The position numbers and the translations under genes were made by a program. DNA of 64,000 nucleotides from the NCBI RefSeq assembly GCF_000002425.4, contig NC_037270.1, positions 9,968,494 to 10,032,493 on the forward strand, written 5' to 3'. The notes below the pieces were generated by a model that did no database searches, had not been told where the DNA came from, and was given only the letters and a program-made list of their open reading frames with translations. Shown in pieces: positions 50,145-60,949 of this stretch (positions within the stretch are counted from its first letter, which is position 1; each line of letters begins with the position of its first letter). Origin of the DNA: Physcomitrium patens. Its lineage: Eukaryota; Streptophyta; Bryopsida; Funariales; Funariaceae.

Positions 50145-50194
<50 letters not shown>

Positions 50195-52067
50195 AAAAAC
50201 CTAATAAAAAGATATAATAATAAAATAAGAATAAATAATAGAAAAATAGCAAATACTTTAATTTTATTTTATTTTTTTTATAGAAGAGACTTATATTTAT
50301 TTTTAAGATATATAAATGAATCAAATCAAAGAAAATAAGATAAATAATTAATACAAGTATATTTAAGAAAATATTGAGTATAGGTTTTAGTAAAAATTAT
50401 CTCAAAATATAAAGAAGTGATACTGAAAGAGGACTCATTGTGAATAAAGATCAAAATTAGATCCCATGACACAAAATTATATATTTATGGCAACTTCAAG
50501 GTATTTTGATTGATTGATAAGCAAGATTTTAGAGCAAAATTATGAAAGAATTTTTAGAGTTGATTTCATGTGATTTGAAGGAATGTTGAAGTTTCAAAAG
50601 CTTTTCAAATTAGAAGGTGCATTTAGTAGATTTAAATTTTTAAAAAAAATCACAAATTTGATAATATTGAAAGTATTGTAGCATATTTGTAAGTAAAAAA
50701 TTTTTAATTTGTCATTGTGCTTATTGTAAATGTGTATAAGAAATTTGATATTAATTGAGAAAATAAATTGAAGGTTGTAAGAGTTTTTGTGGATTATGAT
50801 TTCAAATAATTGAAATTTAGAGTCAATGAAGGTTTTTGCAATCTTACCACATTTATTAGTTTGATTAAAGAAAACATTAGTAAGAGCAATTTAGACTTAA
50901 ATATTTGCATATTAAAAAACTTTTGAAACAATTGAACTATTTAGTAAGGATAAATCTTTGAAGGAAAATCAACATCTAAGTTGGAAAAAGAAAGCGGCCT
51001 ATATTTAAGAGGTTTGAGAGCTTCTCTTTTAATTAGTGCATTTTATTCTTATCAAATTTTGTGCTTGTAGATTGAAGTCTACATAAAATTTTAATAAAAA
51101 TCAATACTTCAATTAATATTTATTGAGGTTTCAAAATAACTATAGTAATTAATTAAGGTTTATTTAGAATTTTCTTTGAATTATTTAAGACTTGATTAGG
51201 ATTTATTTAGAATTTTTTTGGAGTCATTCAAGATTTGATTAGGATTTGATTAGGATTCGGTCTAGGATTTGGTTAAGGTTTTGAATTTTGACTAAAATCT
51301 CATTAATATTAGATTAGGATTTAATTAGAATATACAATATGATTAGAATTTGATTTAAATTAATTTGAGAATTAATTTAAGTTCATAATTTCGAATTTGA
51401 TTAAAAATTGATTAAAATTAATTTAGGATTTTATTAAGATTTTATTTAATATTTGGATTTAAATTTTGATTAGGATTTGGTCTAAAATTATAATTTAGAA
51501 TTAGGATTTAAGATTTAATTAGGATTTTATGTAAGATTAAGATTTAAAATTTGATTAGAATTTGATCTAAAGTTATGATTTAGGATTAGGATTTAAGATT
51601 TAATTAGGATTAGATTAACGATTAGAATTTAAGATTTAATTAGAATTTGATTTAAGATTAGAATTTAGGATTTCATTAAGATTTATTTAGATTTAATTAG
51701 GATTTCTTTTGGATTTGGTTTGAATTATATTAAGATTTCATTAGAATTTGGTTATGATTTATTTAGGATTTTTTAAAGATTATATTAGGATTTGATTAAT
51801 ATTTAATTAATATTTCTATTTTTATTAATTTATTAGGAATTTCTGTAATATATATAAGATTAATTTATGATTTCTTTATGTTTTTTTTGTAAGTTCTTTG
51901 AGACGTCTTCTGAAATTTAATTAAAAATTAATTAGCACTATTATAATTCTATTAGACTTTGTTTAAGATTCTAGTAAAGTTGTTAAAATCTTCTTGTTAT
52001 ATTTGAGCTTATTTTACCTTCCACAACTAAATATCTAGAACACCTTTAAAAAAACTTCATGAAATAC
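50121..52067 (+). repeat. Right LTR of element D
   Basis: It likely starts at TGTTGTGCAGTAATACGG after a purine-rich AAGGGCGGTAGA, which would be the polypurine tract. It contains a TA microsatellite (50148-50189) and a 700-bp array of degenerate units such as GATTTGATTAGGATTT (about 51130-51800), and ends AAATACAACA at 52067. The sequence that follows is integrase text of element C, so this end of D is also its insertion point. Confidence 0.6.
50148..50189. repeat. (TA)n microsatellite in D's right LTR
   Basis: A pure TA run shortly after the presumed LTR start. Confidence 0.95.
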
Positions 52068-52265
52068 AACAACAAATCTTCTAGTCTCAATTTTGTATGA
52101 TTTTATATTTGTAATAAAAGATCATTTTATCAAAATCACACATTTTGTATTATATACAAAATCTATAAAAAATGAAGAAATGACTAATATTTTTCTTCAC
52201 AACATATATTGTTATCATGAATTGTCCAAGGATATAATATTAGATATAGAGACTCAATTTGTATC
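52068..52265 (+). mobile_element. Element C, integrase core fragment
   Basis: An open frame from 52093 reads YDFIFVIKDHFIKITHFVLY and ends DIILDIETQFVS. This matches the integrase core of the young elements ([12 protein letters not shown]..., then SDLGTQFVSKF). Element B interrupts it right after QFVS, and the match resumes at 63304. The first two catalytic Asp positions are recognisable. Confidence 0.75.
52261..52265. other. Target-site duplication of B, left
   Basis: GTATC immediately before the TGTTAG start of the 5' LTR of B. It is identical to 63304-63308 after the 3' LTR. A 5-bp duplication is the usual size for Ty3/gypsy integration. Confidence 0.92.
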
Positions 52266-52669
52266 TGTTAGGGACATAGTCCATAGAACCTTCTAGAGAC
52301 AAGTTTCTAACACCTTCTAGAAGCAAGTCTCTGGAACCTTCTAGAAGCTTCCTAGTTGATGGAAATTGCTTGAGAAGCTTCCTAGTTCGTAGAAGATGTT
52401 AGGCACATAGTCCTTAGAACCTTCTAGAGACAAGTTTCTAGAACCCTCTAGAAGCTTCCTAGTTGGTAGAAGTTACTTGAGAAGCTTCCTTAATAGGAAT
52501 ATATATTGGAATCGAGGCTGAAGAGTTCTTCAATCTCGACAACACACCTCTTGGAGCTCTAGCTCACCTCTCTGGTGTTGTTCTTGTATCCATCTGATTA
52601 ATCTAGTTCTTGCTAGTTCTTATTGAACTTCTTGTTAGATCTCGAGTTTATATTTCTATGTCCGTGACA
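52266..52669 (+). repeat. 5' LTR of copy B
   Basis: 404 bp, TGTTAG...GTGACA. U3 holds repeated GAA/TTC pentamer arrays, the clearest being GAAccTTCtaGAAgcTTC at 52334-52351. The LTR start is partly duplicated inside U3 (ATGTTAGGCACATAGTCC near 52395). The TATA-like AATATATATTGG is at 52497-52508. Confidence 0.95.
52494..52545 (+). promoter_or_regulatory. TATA box and start-site hairpin of B 5' LTR
   Basis: GGAATATATATTGG is followed by a dyad whose arms are CGAG-CTGAAGA and TCTTCA-CTCG, separated by GT (one mismatch in this copy). In the 3' LTR of B (63147-63172) and in the 5' LTR of A the pairing is complete apart from one bulge. By distance from the TATA box it would lie at or just after the transcription start. 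Confidence 0.55.
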
Positions 52670-52693
52670 GTTTGTCGAGACTGCACTCACCTC

Positions 52694-52710
52694 AAATATC
52701 AGAGCTAGTT
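52694..52710 (+). promoter_or_regulatory. Primer-binding-like site of copy B
   Basis: AAATATCAGAGCTAG, about 25 nt downstream of the LTR end. It resembles TGGTATCAGAGC, the usual initiator-tRNA-Met primer site of plant LTR retrotransposons. The offset from the LTR end is unusual. Confidence 0.5.
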
Positions 52711-52948
52711 TCTTCCTCGTTAGAGTGTGGATTACCCCTCTGCTTGGAAGTGTACTAGCATTTCAGAGGTTGCGGATTACCCTCCTCTAAACTGATCCTT
52801 TTTTTGTTACAATATTGGAGTCTTATTCTTCTTGGAGAGAATGGATTATCCCTTTTCTTGAAGCTCTTAAGGCATTTTAGAGGTTACAGAGTACCCTCCT
52901 CTAAACCAATATTGTCTTCTTGAATGTCATTTTTGTCCTTCTCTTAGA

Positions 52949-53947
52949 ATGGCCGGAGGCTAAGACATTAGTATGATGGAAAGTTTGGAGTCCAAGTTGG
53001 ATGCTATCATGAATGCCCTTGCTACGTTATCGCAAAGAACTACAGAGATTCAAGGAGTCGTGGCAAGGCTTCATAATGATGGAGCATTTGGGATGGCACA
53101 ATCTAGGTTGCACCAACCTCAAACTTCTGCACTTGGAGAAGCAACTTTGCCTCAAGTTCGACAAGCACCGCTGATTCTACAATATAAGAAGCCCCGACTT
53201 AGCCTTCCGGACAAGTTCAATGGTACGCATTCCAAGTTTCGAGGATTCATCAACCAAATCAGGTTGATAACAGTTTTACAATCCAAATGCTATCCAATGG
53301 AGGAGTCACGTATTGGACTTGTTGAAACCTTACTTACAAGGCAAGCTCTATCATGGTTTGCTCCTTTGTTTGAGAAACGATCGTCCATACTAAACAACTT
53401 TGAAACCTTTTTGGAGGCGCTTGTGGAAGCATTTGGTGAACACGACAAGATTCGATGGACTACAACAAAGATCCGGTCACTATGACAAGGGATGCGCTCT
53501 ACATCAGTCTATGCATCGGACTTCAAGCAATTAGCATGCGACATCAATTGGGACGAAGAAGCGTTGATGTGTCAATTCTATTGGGATTTAAGGAACGATA
53601 TGAAGGATTTGCTGTTAACTCTTTCTAATCCACAAACGCTCAACAAAGCTATTAGCCAAGTCGTGAAGTACGATAATTGCCTATTCCAACGTTACCAAGA
53701 TCAACGTTCAAGACAACATACGGTTTGCCATGTCCCAACTATGTCGGCAAGTAGCGTGAATTTATATTCAGAGATAGAAGACATGCAAATTGATGTGGTA
53801 CGTGTCAAATCTCTTACTCTAGAAGAAAAAAAGCAACATATGGAGGAAGGTTTATGCTTGTATTGCGGTGAAGAAGGCCACAAAGTTGAAAACTGCCCCA
53901 AGAAGCAAAATCGATGTATTGTCAAGACTGAGGACACGTTTGTTTAG
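52949..53947 (+). pseudogene. gag of copy B
   Basis: Possible original ATG at 52949 (MAGG, stopped by TAA after four codons); the next start is 52973 (MMESLESKLDAIMNALATLS). The capsid core includes LSLPDKFNGTHSKFRGFINQ and LSWFAPLFEKRSSILNNF. A TGA follows at 53483-53485 (context SL*QGMRS), also present in copies A and B'. The second open piece, 53492-53947, ends in the zinc knuckle CLYCGEEGHKVENC at 53855-53896. Gag and pol are in the same frame in this copy, so the ancestral element may have had one gag-pol frame. Confidence 0.9.
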
Positions 53948-54039
53948 GAAAACGAGGATGCCAAGCTACAATAGGAACCGTGCAACAGTGAAATATCGCA
54001 ACAACAACTAGGTTCCTTTCTTTTAGCTCAACCTGTCCT

Positions 54040-56466
54040 TTGCTTTACAATCCCTTTGCTTATTGGCCCTCAGAAACTGAGAACCTTAGCATTATTAGAT
54101 TCATGAGCATCTGCTTGTTTCTTAAATGAAGAATTTATGAAGTGTCATAAGATCCCTTTAGTACAAAAATCCAAACCTGTTCACGTTGAAGTCATAGATG
54201 GACGACCTTTATTGTCTAGCGGTATCATCCATCAATCACAACCTATAGAAGTGACGTTTAAGGGCCATAGTAGTCATATTATTTTCAATATTATTAGAAC
54301 CCCAACAAATCTTATTATTCTTGGTCTTTCTTGGTTGAAAAAGCATAATCCATCCATAGATTGGAAGTTGCAGAAGATGACCTTTCCCACAAAACCACCC
54401 AAGACCAAGCCTAATAGAAAACCCCGAATAGAGAAATCCTTATTCATTGGAGCAAGAGCATTTATAAGATTGTCTAAGGAAGGCACATCGTTTGTCATTT
54501 ATGCGGCTCCAACTATCGAAGAGAAGATCTCGACAACAAGTATACTTGAGCAATATAAGGATTTTAAAGACGTGTTTCAAAAGAAAAATGCTGACATGCT
54601 ACCGGAACACCGACCATATGATCGCACCATAGACTTGCAGGAAGGAGCACAACCGTCTTTTGGCCCAATCTATAATCTATCGCAGATGAAGTTGGCAGAG
54701 TTACGGAAGTACATCAACGAGAATCTAGCCAAGAACCTCATCCGTCATTCAAAAATATCAACTAGAGCACCCATCTTATTTGTGAAGAAGAAAGATGGCT
54801 CATTGCAGATGTGCGTGGACTATCGAGGCCTCAACAAGGTAATAAAGAAGAATCGTTATCCGTTATCCTTGATTTCAGGTCTCTTAGAACAACTTGGACG
54901 TGTAAGGATCTTTACAAAAATTGATCTAAGGGGAGCTTACAACCTCGTACGAATCAAGGAAGGAGATGAGTGGAAGACAGCGTTCCGTACAAGATATGGC
55001 CATTTTGAGTATAATGTCATGTCCTTTGGTCTTATCAATGCTCTAGCACCCTTTCAACATATGATGAATGATATTTTCCGAGAGCACCTTGATAATTTTG
55101 TTGTCATCTATTTGGATGATATTCTGATATTCTCCAAAAACGAAGAAGAGCATAAAAAGCACGTTCGTTTGGTCTTGGAGAAACTATGCTAGCGAGGACT
55201 ATATGCCAAGTTAGAGAAGTGTTTATTTTACTAAATAGAGATGGAGTTTTTGAAGTTTGTTGCGACTACAGAAGGCTTGAAGATGGACCCCAAGAAGGTG
55301 GATGTAATCGTGTCCTGAGAGGTTTCGAAGACGGTTAGAGACATACAATGCTTTCTTGATTTTGCCAACTTCTATCAGATCTTCATCAAGAATTACTCTC
55401 AAGTTGCTACTCCTCTCACTCGGTTGATATGCAAAGATAAGCTGGAATGGAAACCTCTAGCGGAGAAGGCGTTTCAAGATCTGAAGACCGCATTTACTAC
55501 GGCTCCAATTTTGGTACATCCAGACTTTACAAAGGCCTTTTATTTGAAACTAATGCTTCGGATTTTGCTTTGGGAGCTGTACTTTCATAAATGGGAGAAG
55601 ACAAGAAGCTCCATCTAGTTGCATTCTATTCTCAAAAGTTCTTTGCTGCTGAAATCAATTATGAGATCCACGATAAGGAACTTCTTGCTATAGTGGATTC
55701 TTTCCAAGAATGGCATCATTTTCTTAAAAGAGCTACACACCCAATGACCGTATACACGGATCACAAGAATTTGGAGTATTTCATGTCGGCTCGTGTTCTA
55801 AATCGACGTCAAGCAGGGTGGAGTATGTCGCTATCTAGGTTTGATTTTGTTATCACTTATCGACCTCGAAAGCAGCAAGGACTATCTGATGCCTTATTGA
55901 GGAGATCGTATCTTGTACCAAAGGCTGGAGAAGTAGCGTTTGATGAACAATATACGACGTTGTTGAAGCTAGAGCAATTTTGCCTTTGCGCTAGTATTGT
56001 GCCAATTGATGCTGGTTTCTTGAATTAGGTACGTGCCATGACCATTAAAGATTCAGTAGCCATTGATATCAAGTAGCATGCCAATGACGACAAGTTCAAG
56101 GTGGAGGGAGATCTTTTATACTTTGAGGAGCGGTTGTATATCCCAAAAGGACCAGCACGGCTCCGAGTTCTTTAATCTCGCCACGATTTTCTAGCTACTA
56201 GATATTTTGGATTCAACAAGACCTTGGAGCTTATTTCTCGAGATTTTTGGTGGCCCCAAATGTGGAAGGATGTGAAAGATTTTTTCCTCTCTTACGACAT
56301 CTGTTCGAGATCTTAGAATCCTCGGTATCGCCCTTATGGACTCGTACAGCCATTGCCGATTCCACGTCGACCATGGTATACAGTTTTCATGGACTTTATT
56401 ACGGATCAGCCATCATCGAATTCATTTGACATCATCTTTGTCGTGGTAGATCGACTTACAAATATG
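54040..56466 (+). pseudogene. pol of copy B, part 1 (PR, RT, RNase H, INT start)
   Basis: The protease reads LALLDS*ASACFLNEEF, with a TGA where copy A has the catalytic-site Gly codon GGA. RT occupies about 54650-55330 with the catalytic YLDD at 55109-55120, and is closed by a TAG after KLC at 55193 relative to the family frame. RNase H follows (55424-56030; [10 protein letters not shown]). The integrase N-terminal zinc region (near 56190-56260) and the core start (TVFMDFIT, then [12 protein letters not shown]) end at the insertion point. The domain order PR-RT-RH-INT is typical of Ty3/gypsy. Confidence 0.92.
56462..56466. other. Target-site duplication of B', left (imperfect)
   Basis: ATATG before the LTR of B', against AGATG at 61402-61406 on the other side. 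Copy A reads AAGATGGCGTAC at this integrase position, so the left copy has acquired one change. Confidence 0.8.
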
Positions 56467-56870
56467 TGTCACAGACACAATAATATAGACTCGAGATCTA
56501 ACAAAAAGTTCAAGAAGAATTGGCAAGAACTAGATTAATTAGATTGATACAAGAACAACACCAGGAAAGTGAGCTAAAATTCCAAGAGGTGTTTTGTCGA
56601 GACTGAAGAATTTTTGAGCCTCGATTCCAATACATACTCCTATTTAGGAAGCTTCACAAGCAACTTCTAGCAACTCGAAAGCTTCTAGAAGGTTCGAGAG
56701 ACTTACTTCTACAAGGTTCTAAGGACTATGTCCATAACATCTTCTACCAACTAGGAAGCTTTCGAAGTAATTTCCTTCAACTGGAAAGCTTCTAGAAGGT
56801 TCCAGAGACTTGCTTCTAAAAGGTTCTAGAAACTTGTCTCTAGAAGGTTCTAAGGACTATGTCCCTAACA
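56467..56870 (-). repeat. 3' LTR of copy B'
   Basis: 404 bp, TGTTAG...TGTGACA on the minus strand. It contains GAA/TTC pentamer arrays near 56780-56835 and a duplicated LTR start near 56718-56740. It differs from the 5' LTR of the same element at many positions, far more than the internal regions of B and B' differ from one another. Confidence 0.93.
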
Positions 56871-57248
56871 TCACCCCCTCTTTTAGCTTCCAGGTCTCTG
56901 AGAAGCAATGTTATTGTTAATTGGTACCAACGCAAAAAAATGAAGATCTGTCGCATAATTTCTCCTATGAACTCCAACTTTTGTTCACGACGCAAGTGAT
57001 TCATTAGCCCTTGAAGCTAATGGTAGTGGCCCACGCCTTCGACTTCTGACCAAGCATAAACTTCCATGTCCTCATTGTGAAATTATACTACAAACAGTCC
57101 ATTTGGCTGACCATTGTAAGTAGGCTCGAACTCAAATACAATCACCAATGATCAATTACTCAGTATGCTCCATCGTCGTCATGATGTACGCAGTTCTTTA
57201 TCTCTGGGTCGCCTTAGTGAGCTAGTTATTTGAGATAATCTGCCAGTA
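56871..57248 (-). pseudogene. Polypurine tract and accessory-ORF remnant of B'
   Basis: Next to the LTR lies AAAAGAGGGGGTGA (minus strand). Beyond it is the 3' part of the accessory ORF (recognisable as FEFEPTYNGQPNGLFV and HNEDMEVYAWSEVEGVGHYH), broken by TAG and TAA codons. The start of the ORF is lost in the internal deletion. Confidence 0.75.
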
Positions 57249-59580
57249 TTGACGTAGAATCGGCAATGGCTGTACGAGTCCATAAGGGCGATACCGAGGA
57301 TTCTAAGATCTCGAACAGATGTCGTAAGAGAGGAAAAAATCTTTCACATCCTTCCACATTTGGGGCCACCAAAAATCTCGAGAAATAAGCTCCAAGGTCT
57401 TGTTGAATCCAAAATATCTAGTAGCTAGAAAATCGTGGCGAGATTAAAGAACTCGGAGCCGTGCTGGTCCTTTTGGGATATACAACCGCTCCTCAAAGTA
57501 TAAAAGATCTCCCTCCACCTTGAACTTGTCGTCATTGGCATGCTACTTGATATCAATGGCTACTGAATCTTTAATGGTCACGGCACGTACCTAATTCAAG
57601 AAACCAGCATCAATTGGCACAATACTAGCGCAAAGGCAAAATTGCTCTAGCTTCAACAACGTCGTATATTGTTCATCAAACGCTACTTCTCCAGCCTTTG
57701 GTACAAGATACGATCTCCTCAATAAGGCATCAGATAGTCCTTGCTGCTTTCGAGGTCGATAAGTGATAACAAAATCAAACCTAGATAGCGACATACTCCA
57801 CCCTGCTTGACGTCGATTTAGAACACGAGCCGACATGAAATACTCCAAATTCTTGTGATCCGTGTATACGGTCATTGGGTGTGTAGCTCTTTTAAGAAAA
57901 TGATGCCATTCTTGGAAAGAATCCACTATAGCAAGAAGTTCCTTATCGTGGATCTCATAATTGATTTCAGCAGCAAAGAACTTTTGAGAATAGAATGCAA
58001 CTAGATGGAGCTTCTTGTCTTCTCCCATTTATGAAAGTACAGCTCCCAAAGCAAAATCCGAAGCATTAGTTTCAAATAAAAGGCCTTTGTAAAGTCTGGA
58101 TGTACCAAAATTGGAGCCGTAGTAAATGCGGTCTTCAGATCTTGAAACGCCTTCTCCGCTAGAGGTTTCCATTCCAGCTTATCTTTGCATATCAACCGAG
58201 TGAGAGGAGTAGCAACTTGAGAGTAATTCTTGATGAAGATCTGATAGAAGTTGGCAAAATCAAGAAAGCATTGTATGTCTCTAACCGTCTTCGAAACCTC
58301 TCAGGACACGATTACATCCACCTTCTTGGGGTCCATCTTCAAGCCTTCTGTAGTCGCAACAAACTTCAAAAACTCCATCTCTATTTAGTAAAATAAACAC
58401 TTCTCTAACTTGGCATATAGTCCTCGCTAGCATAGTTTCTCCAAGACCAAACGAACGTGCTTTTTATGCTCTTCTTCGTTTTTGGAGAATATCAGAATAT
58501 CATCCAAATAGATGACAACAAAATTATCAAGGTGCTCTCGGAAAATATCATTCATCATATGTTGAAAGGGTGCTAGAGCATTGATAAGACCAAAGGACAT
58601 GACATTATACTCAAAATGGCCATATCTTGTACGGAACGCTGTCTTCCACTCATCTCCTTCCTTGATTCGTACGAGGTTGTAAGCTCCCCTTAGATCAATT
58701 TTTGTAAAGATCCTTACACGTCCAAGTTGTTCTAAGAGACCTGAAATCAAGGATAACGGATAACGATTCTTCTTTATTACCTTGTTGAGGCCTCGATAGT
58801 CCACGCACATCTGCAATGAGCCATCTTTCTTCTTCACAAATAAGATGGGTGCTCTAGTTGATATTTTTGAATGACGGATGAGGTTCTTGGCTAGATTCTC
58901 GTTGATGTACTTCCGTAACTCTGCCAACTTCATCTGCGATAGATTATAGATTGGGCCAAAAGACGGTTGTGCTCCTTCCTGCAAGTCTATGGTGCGATCA
59001 TATGGTCGGTGTTCCGGTAGCATGTCAGCATTTTTCTTTTGAAACACGTCTTTAAAATCCTTATATTGCTCAAGTATACTTGTTGTCGAGATCTTCTCTT
59101 CGATAGTTGGAGCCGCATAAATGACAAACGATGTGCCTTCCTTAGACAATCTTATAAATGCTCTTGCTCCAATGAATAAGGATTTCTCTATTCGGGGTTT
59201 TCTATTAGGCTTGGTCTTGGGTGGTTTTGTGGGAAAGGTCATCTTCTGCAACTTCCAATCTATGGATGGATTATGCTTTTTCAACCAAGAAAGACCAAGA
59301 ATAATAAGATTTGTTGGGGTTCTAATAATATTGAAAATAATATGACTACTATGGCCCTTAAACGTCACTTCTATAGGTTGTGATTGATGGATGATACCGC
59401 TAGACAATAAAGGTCGTCCATCTATGACTTCAACGTGAACAGGTTTGGATTTTTGTACTAAAGGGATCTTATGACACTTCATAAATTCTTCATTTAAGAA
59501 ACAAGCAGATGCTCATGAATCTAATAATGCTAAGGTTCTCAGTTTCTGAGGGCCAATAAGCAAAGGGATTGTAAAGCAAA
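57249..59580 (-). pseudogene. pol of copy B', C-terminally deleted
   Basis: Protease (with the same DS*A stop as B), RT with YLDD near 58500-58511, RNase H and the integrase zinc region. The reading then ends at the deletion junction near 57249. Open pieces of 351, 64 and 145 codons are identical in translation to those of copy B. The same positions of stops and restarts recur, mirrored about 56809.5. Confidence 0.92.
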
Positions 59581-59671
59581 GGACAGGTTGAGCTAAAAGA
59601 AAGGAACCTAGTTGTTGTTGCGATATTTCACTGTTGCACGGTTCCTATTGTAGCTTGGCATCCTCGTTTTC

Positions 59672-60670
59672 CTAAACAAACGTGTCCTCAGTCTTGACAA
59701 TACATCGATTTTGCTTCTTGGGGCAGTTTTCAACTTTGTGGCCTTCTTCACCGCAATACAAGCATAAACCTTCCTCCATATGTTGCTTTTTTTCTTCTAG
59801 AGTAAGAGATTTGACACGTACCACATCAATTTGCATGTCTTCTATCTCTGAATATAAATTCACGCTACTTGCCGACATAGTTGGGACATGGCAAACCGTA
59901 TGTTGTCTTGAACGTTGATCTTGGTAACGTTGGAATAGGCAATTATCGTACTTCACGACTTGGCTAATAGCTTTGTTGAGCGTTTGTGGATTAGAAAGAG
60001 TTAACAGCAAATCCTTCATATCGTTCCTTAAATCCCAATAGAATTGACACATCAACGCTTCTTCGTCCCAATTGATGTCGCATGCTAATTGCTTGAAGTC
60101 CGATGCATAGACTGATGTAGAGCGCATCCCTTGTCATAGTGACCGGATCTTTGTTGTAGTCCATCGAATCTTGTCGTGTTCACCAAATGCTTCCACAAGC
60201 GCCTCCAAAAAGGTTTCAAAGTTGTTTAGTATGGACGATCGTTTCTCAAACAAAGGAGCAAACCATGATAGAGCTTGCCTTGTAAGTAAGGTTTCAACAA
60301 GTCCAATACGTGACTCCTCCATTGGATAGCATTTGGATTGTAAAACTGTTATCAACCTGATTTGGTTGATGAATCCTCGAAACTTGGAATGCGTACCATT
60401 GAACTTGTCCGGAAGGCTAAGTCGGGGCTTCTTATATTGTAGAATCAGCGGTGCTTGTCGAACTTGAGGCAAAGTTGCTTCTCCAAGTGCAGAAGTTTGA
60501 GGTTGGTGCAACCTAGATTGTGCCATCCCAAATGCTCCATCATTATGAAGCCTTGCCACGACTCCTTGAATCTCTGTAGTTCTTTGCGATAACGTAGCAA
60601 GGGCATTCATGATAGCATCCAACTTGGACTCCAAACTTTCCATCATACTAATGTCTTAGCCTCCGGCCAT
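59672..60670 (-). pseudogene. gag of copy B'
   Basis: Mirror copy of the B gag: open pieces of 170 and 151 codons with identical translation, the same TGA between them, and the same zinc knuckle. The shared early TAA after MAGG is also present. Confidence 0.92.
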
Positions 60671-60949
60671 TCTAAGAGAAGGACAAAAATGACATTCAAG
60701 AAGACAATATTGGTTTAGAGGAGGGTACTCTGTAACCTCTAAAATGCCTTAAGAGCTTCAAGAAAAGGGATAATCCATTCTCTCCAAGAAGAATAAGACT
60801 CCAATATTGTAACAAAAAAAGGATCAGTTTAGAGGAGGGTAATCCGCAACCTCTGAAATGCTAGTACACTTCCAAGCAGAGGGGTAATCCACACTCTAAC
60901 GAGGAAGAAACTAGCTCTGATATTTGAGGTGAGTGCAGTCTCGACAAAC

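Larger units (their letters stand above)
42032..52067 (+). mobile_element. Old Ty3/gypsy element D (non-chromodomain lineage)
   Basis: A long, AT-decayed but still readable element on the + strand: left LTR (truncated, 42032-43437), gag, protease, RT, RNase H, integrase and right LTR (about 50121-52067). Both LTRs end in AAATACAACA and share an internal degenerate array. Just after the left LTR comes TAATTTGGTGAATCCAATG, resembling the TTTGGCGACTCCACTGG text that follows LTRs in many plant gypsy elements. The RT carries FLDD in place of the usual YxDD. The + strand is rich in G relative to C. It is interrupted by an isolated LTR at 44487-44960 and several TA microsatellites. Confidence 0.75.

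Noticed and set aside
54274..54498. 74-codon antisense frame in pol, repeated at 59121-59345
   Set aside because: A shadow of the protease/RT linker with no recognisable domain.
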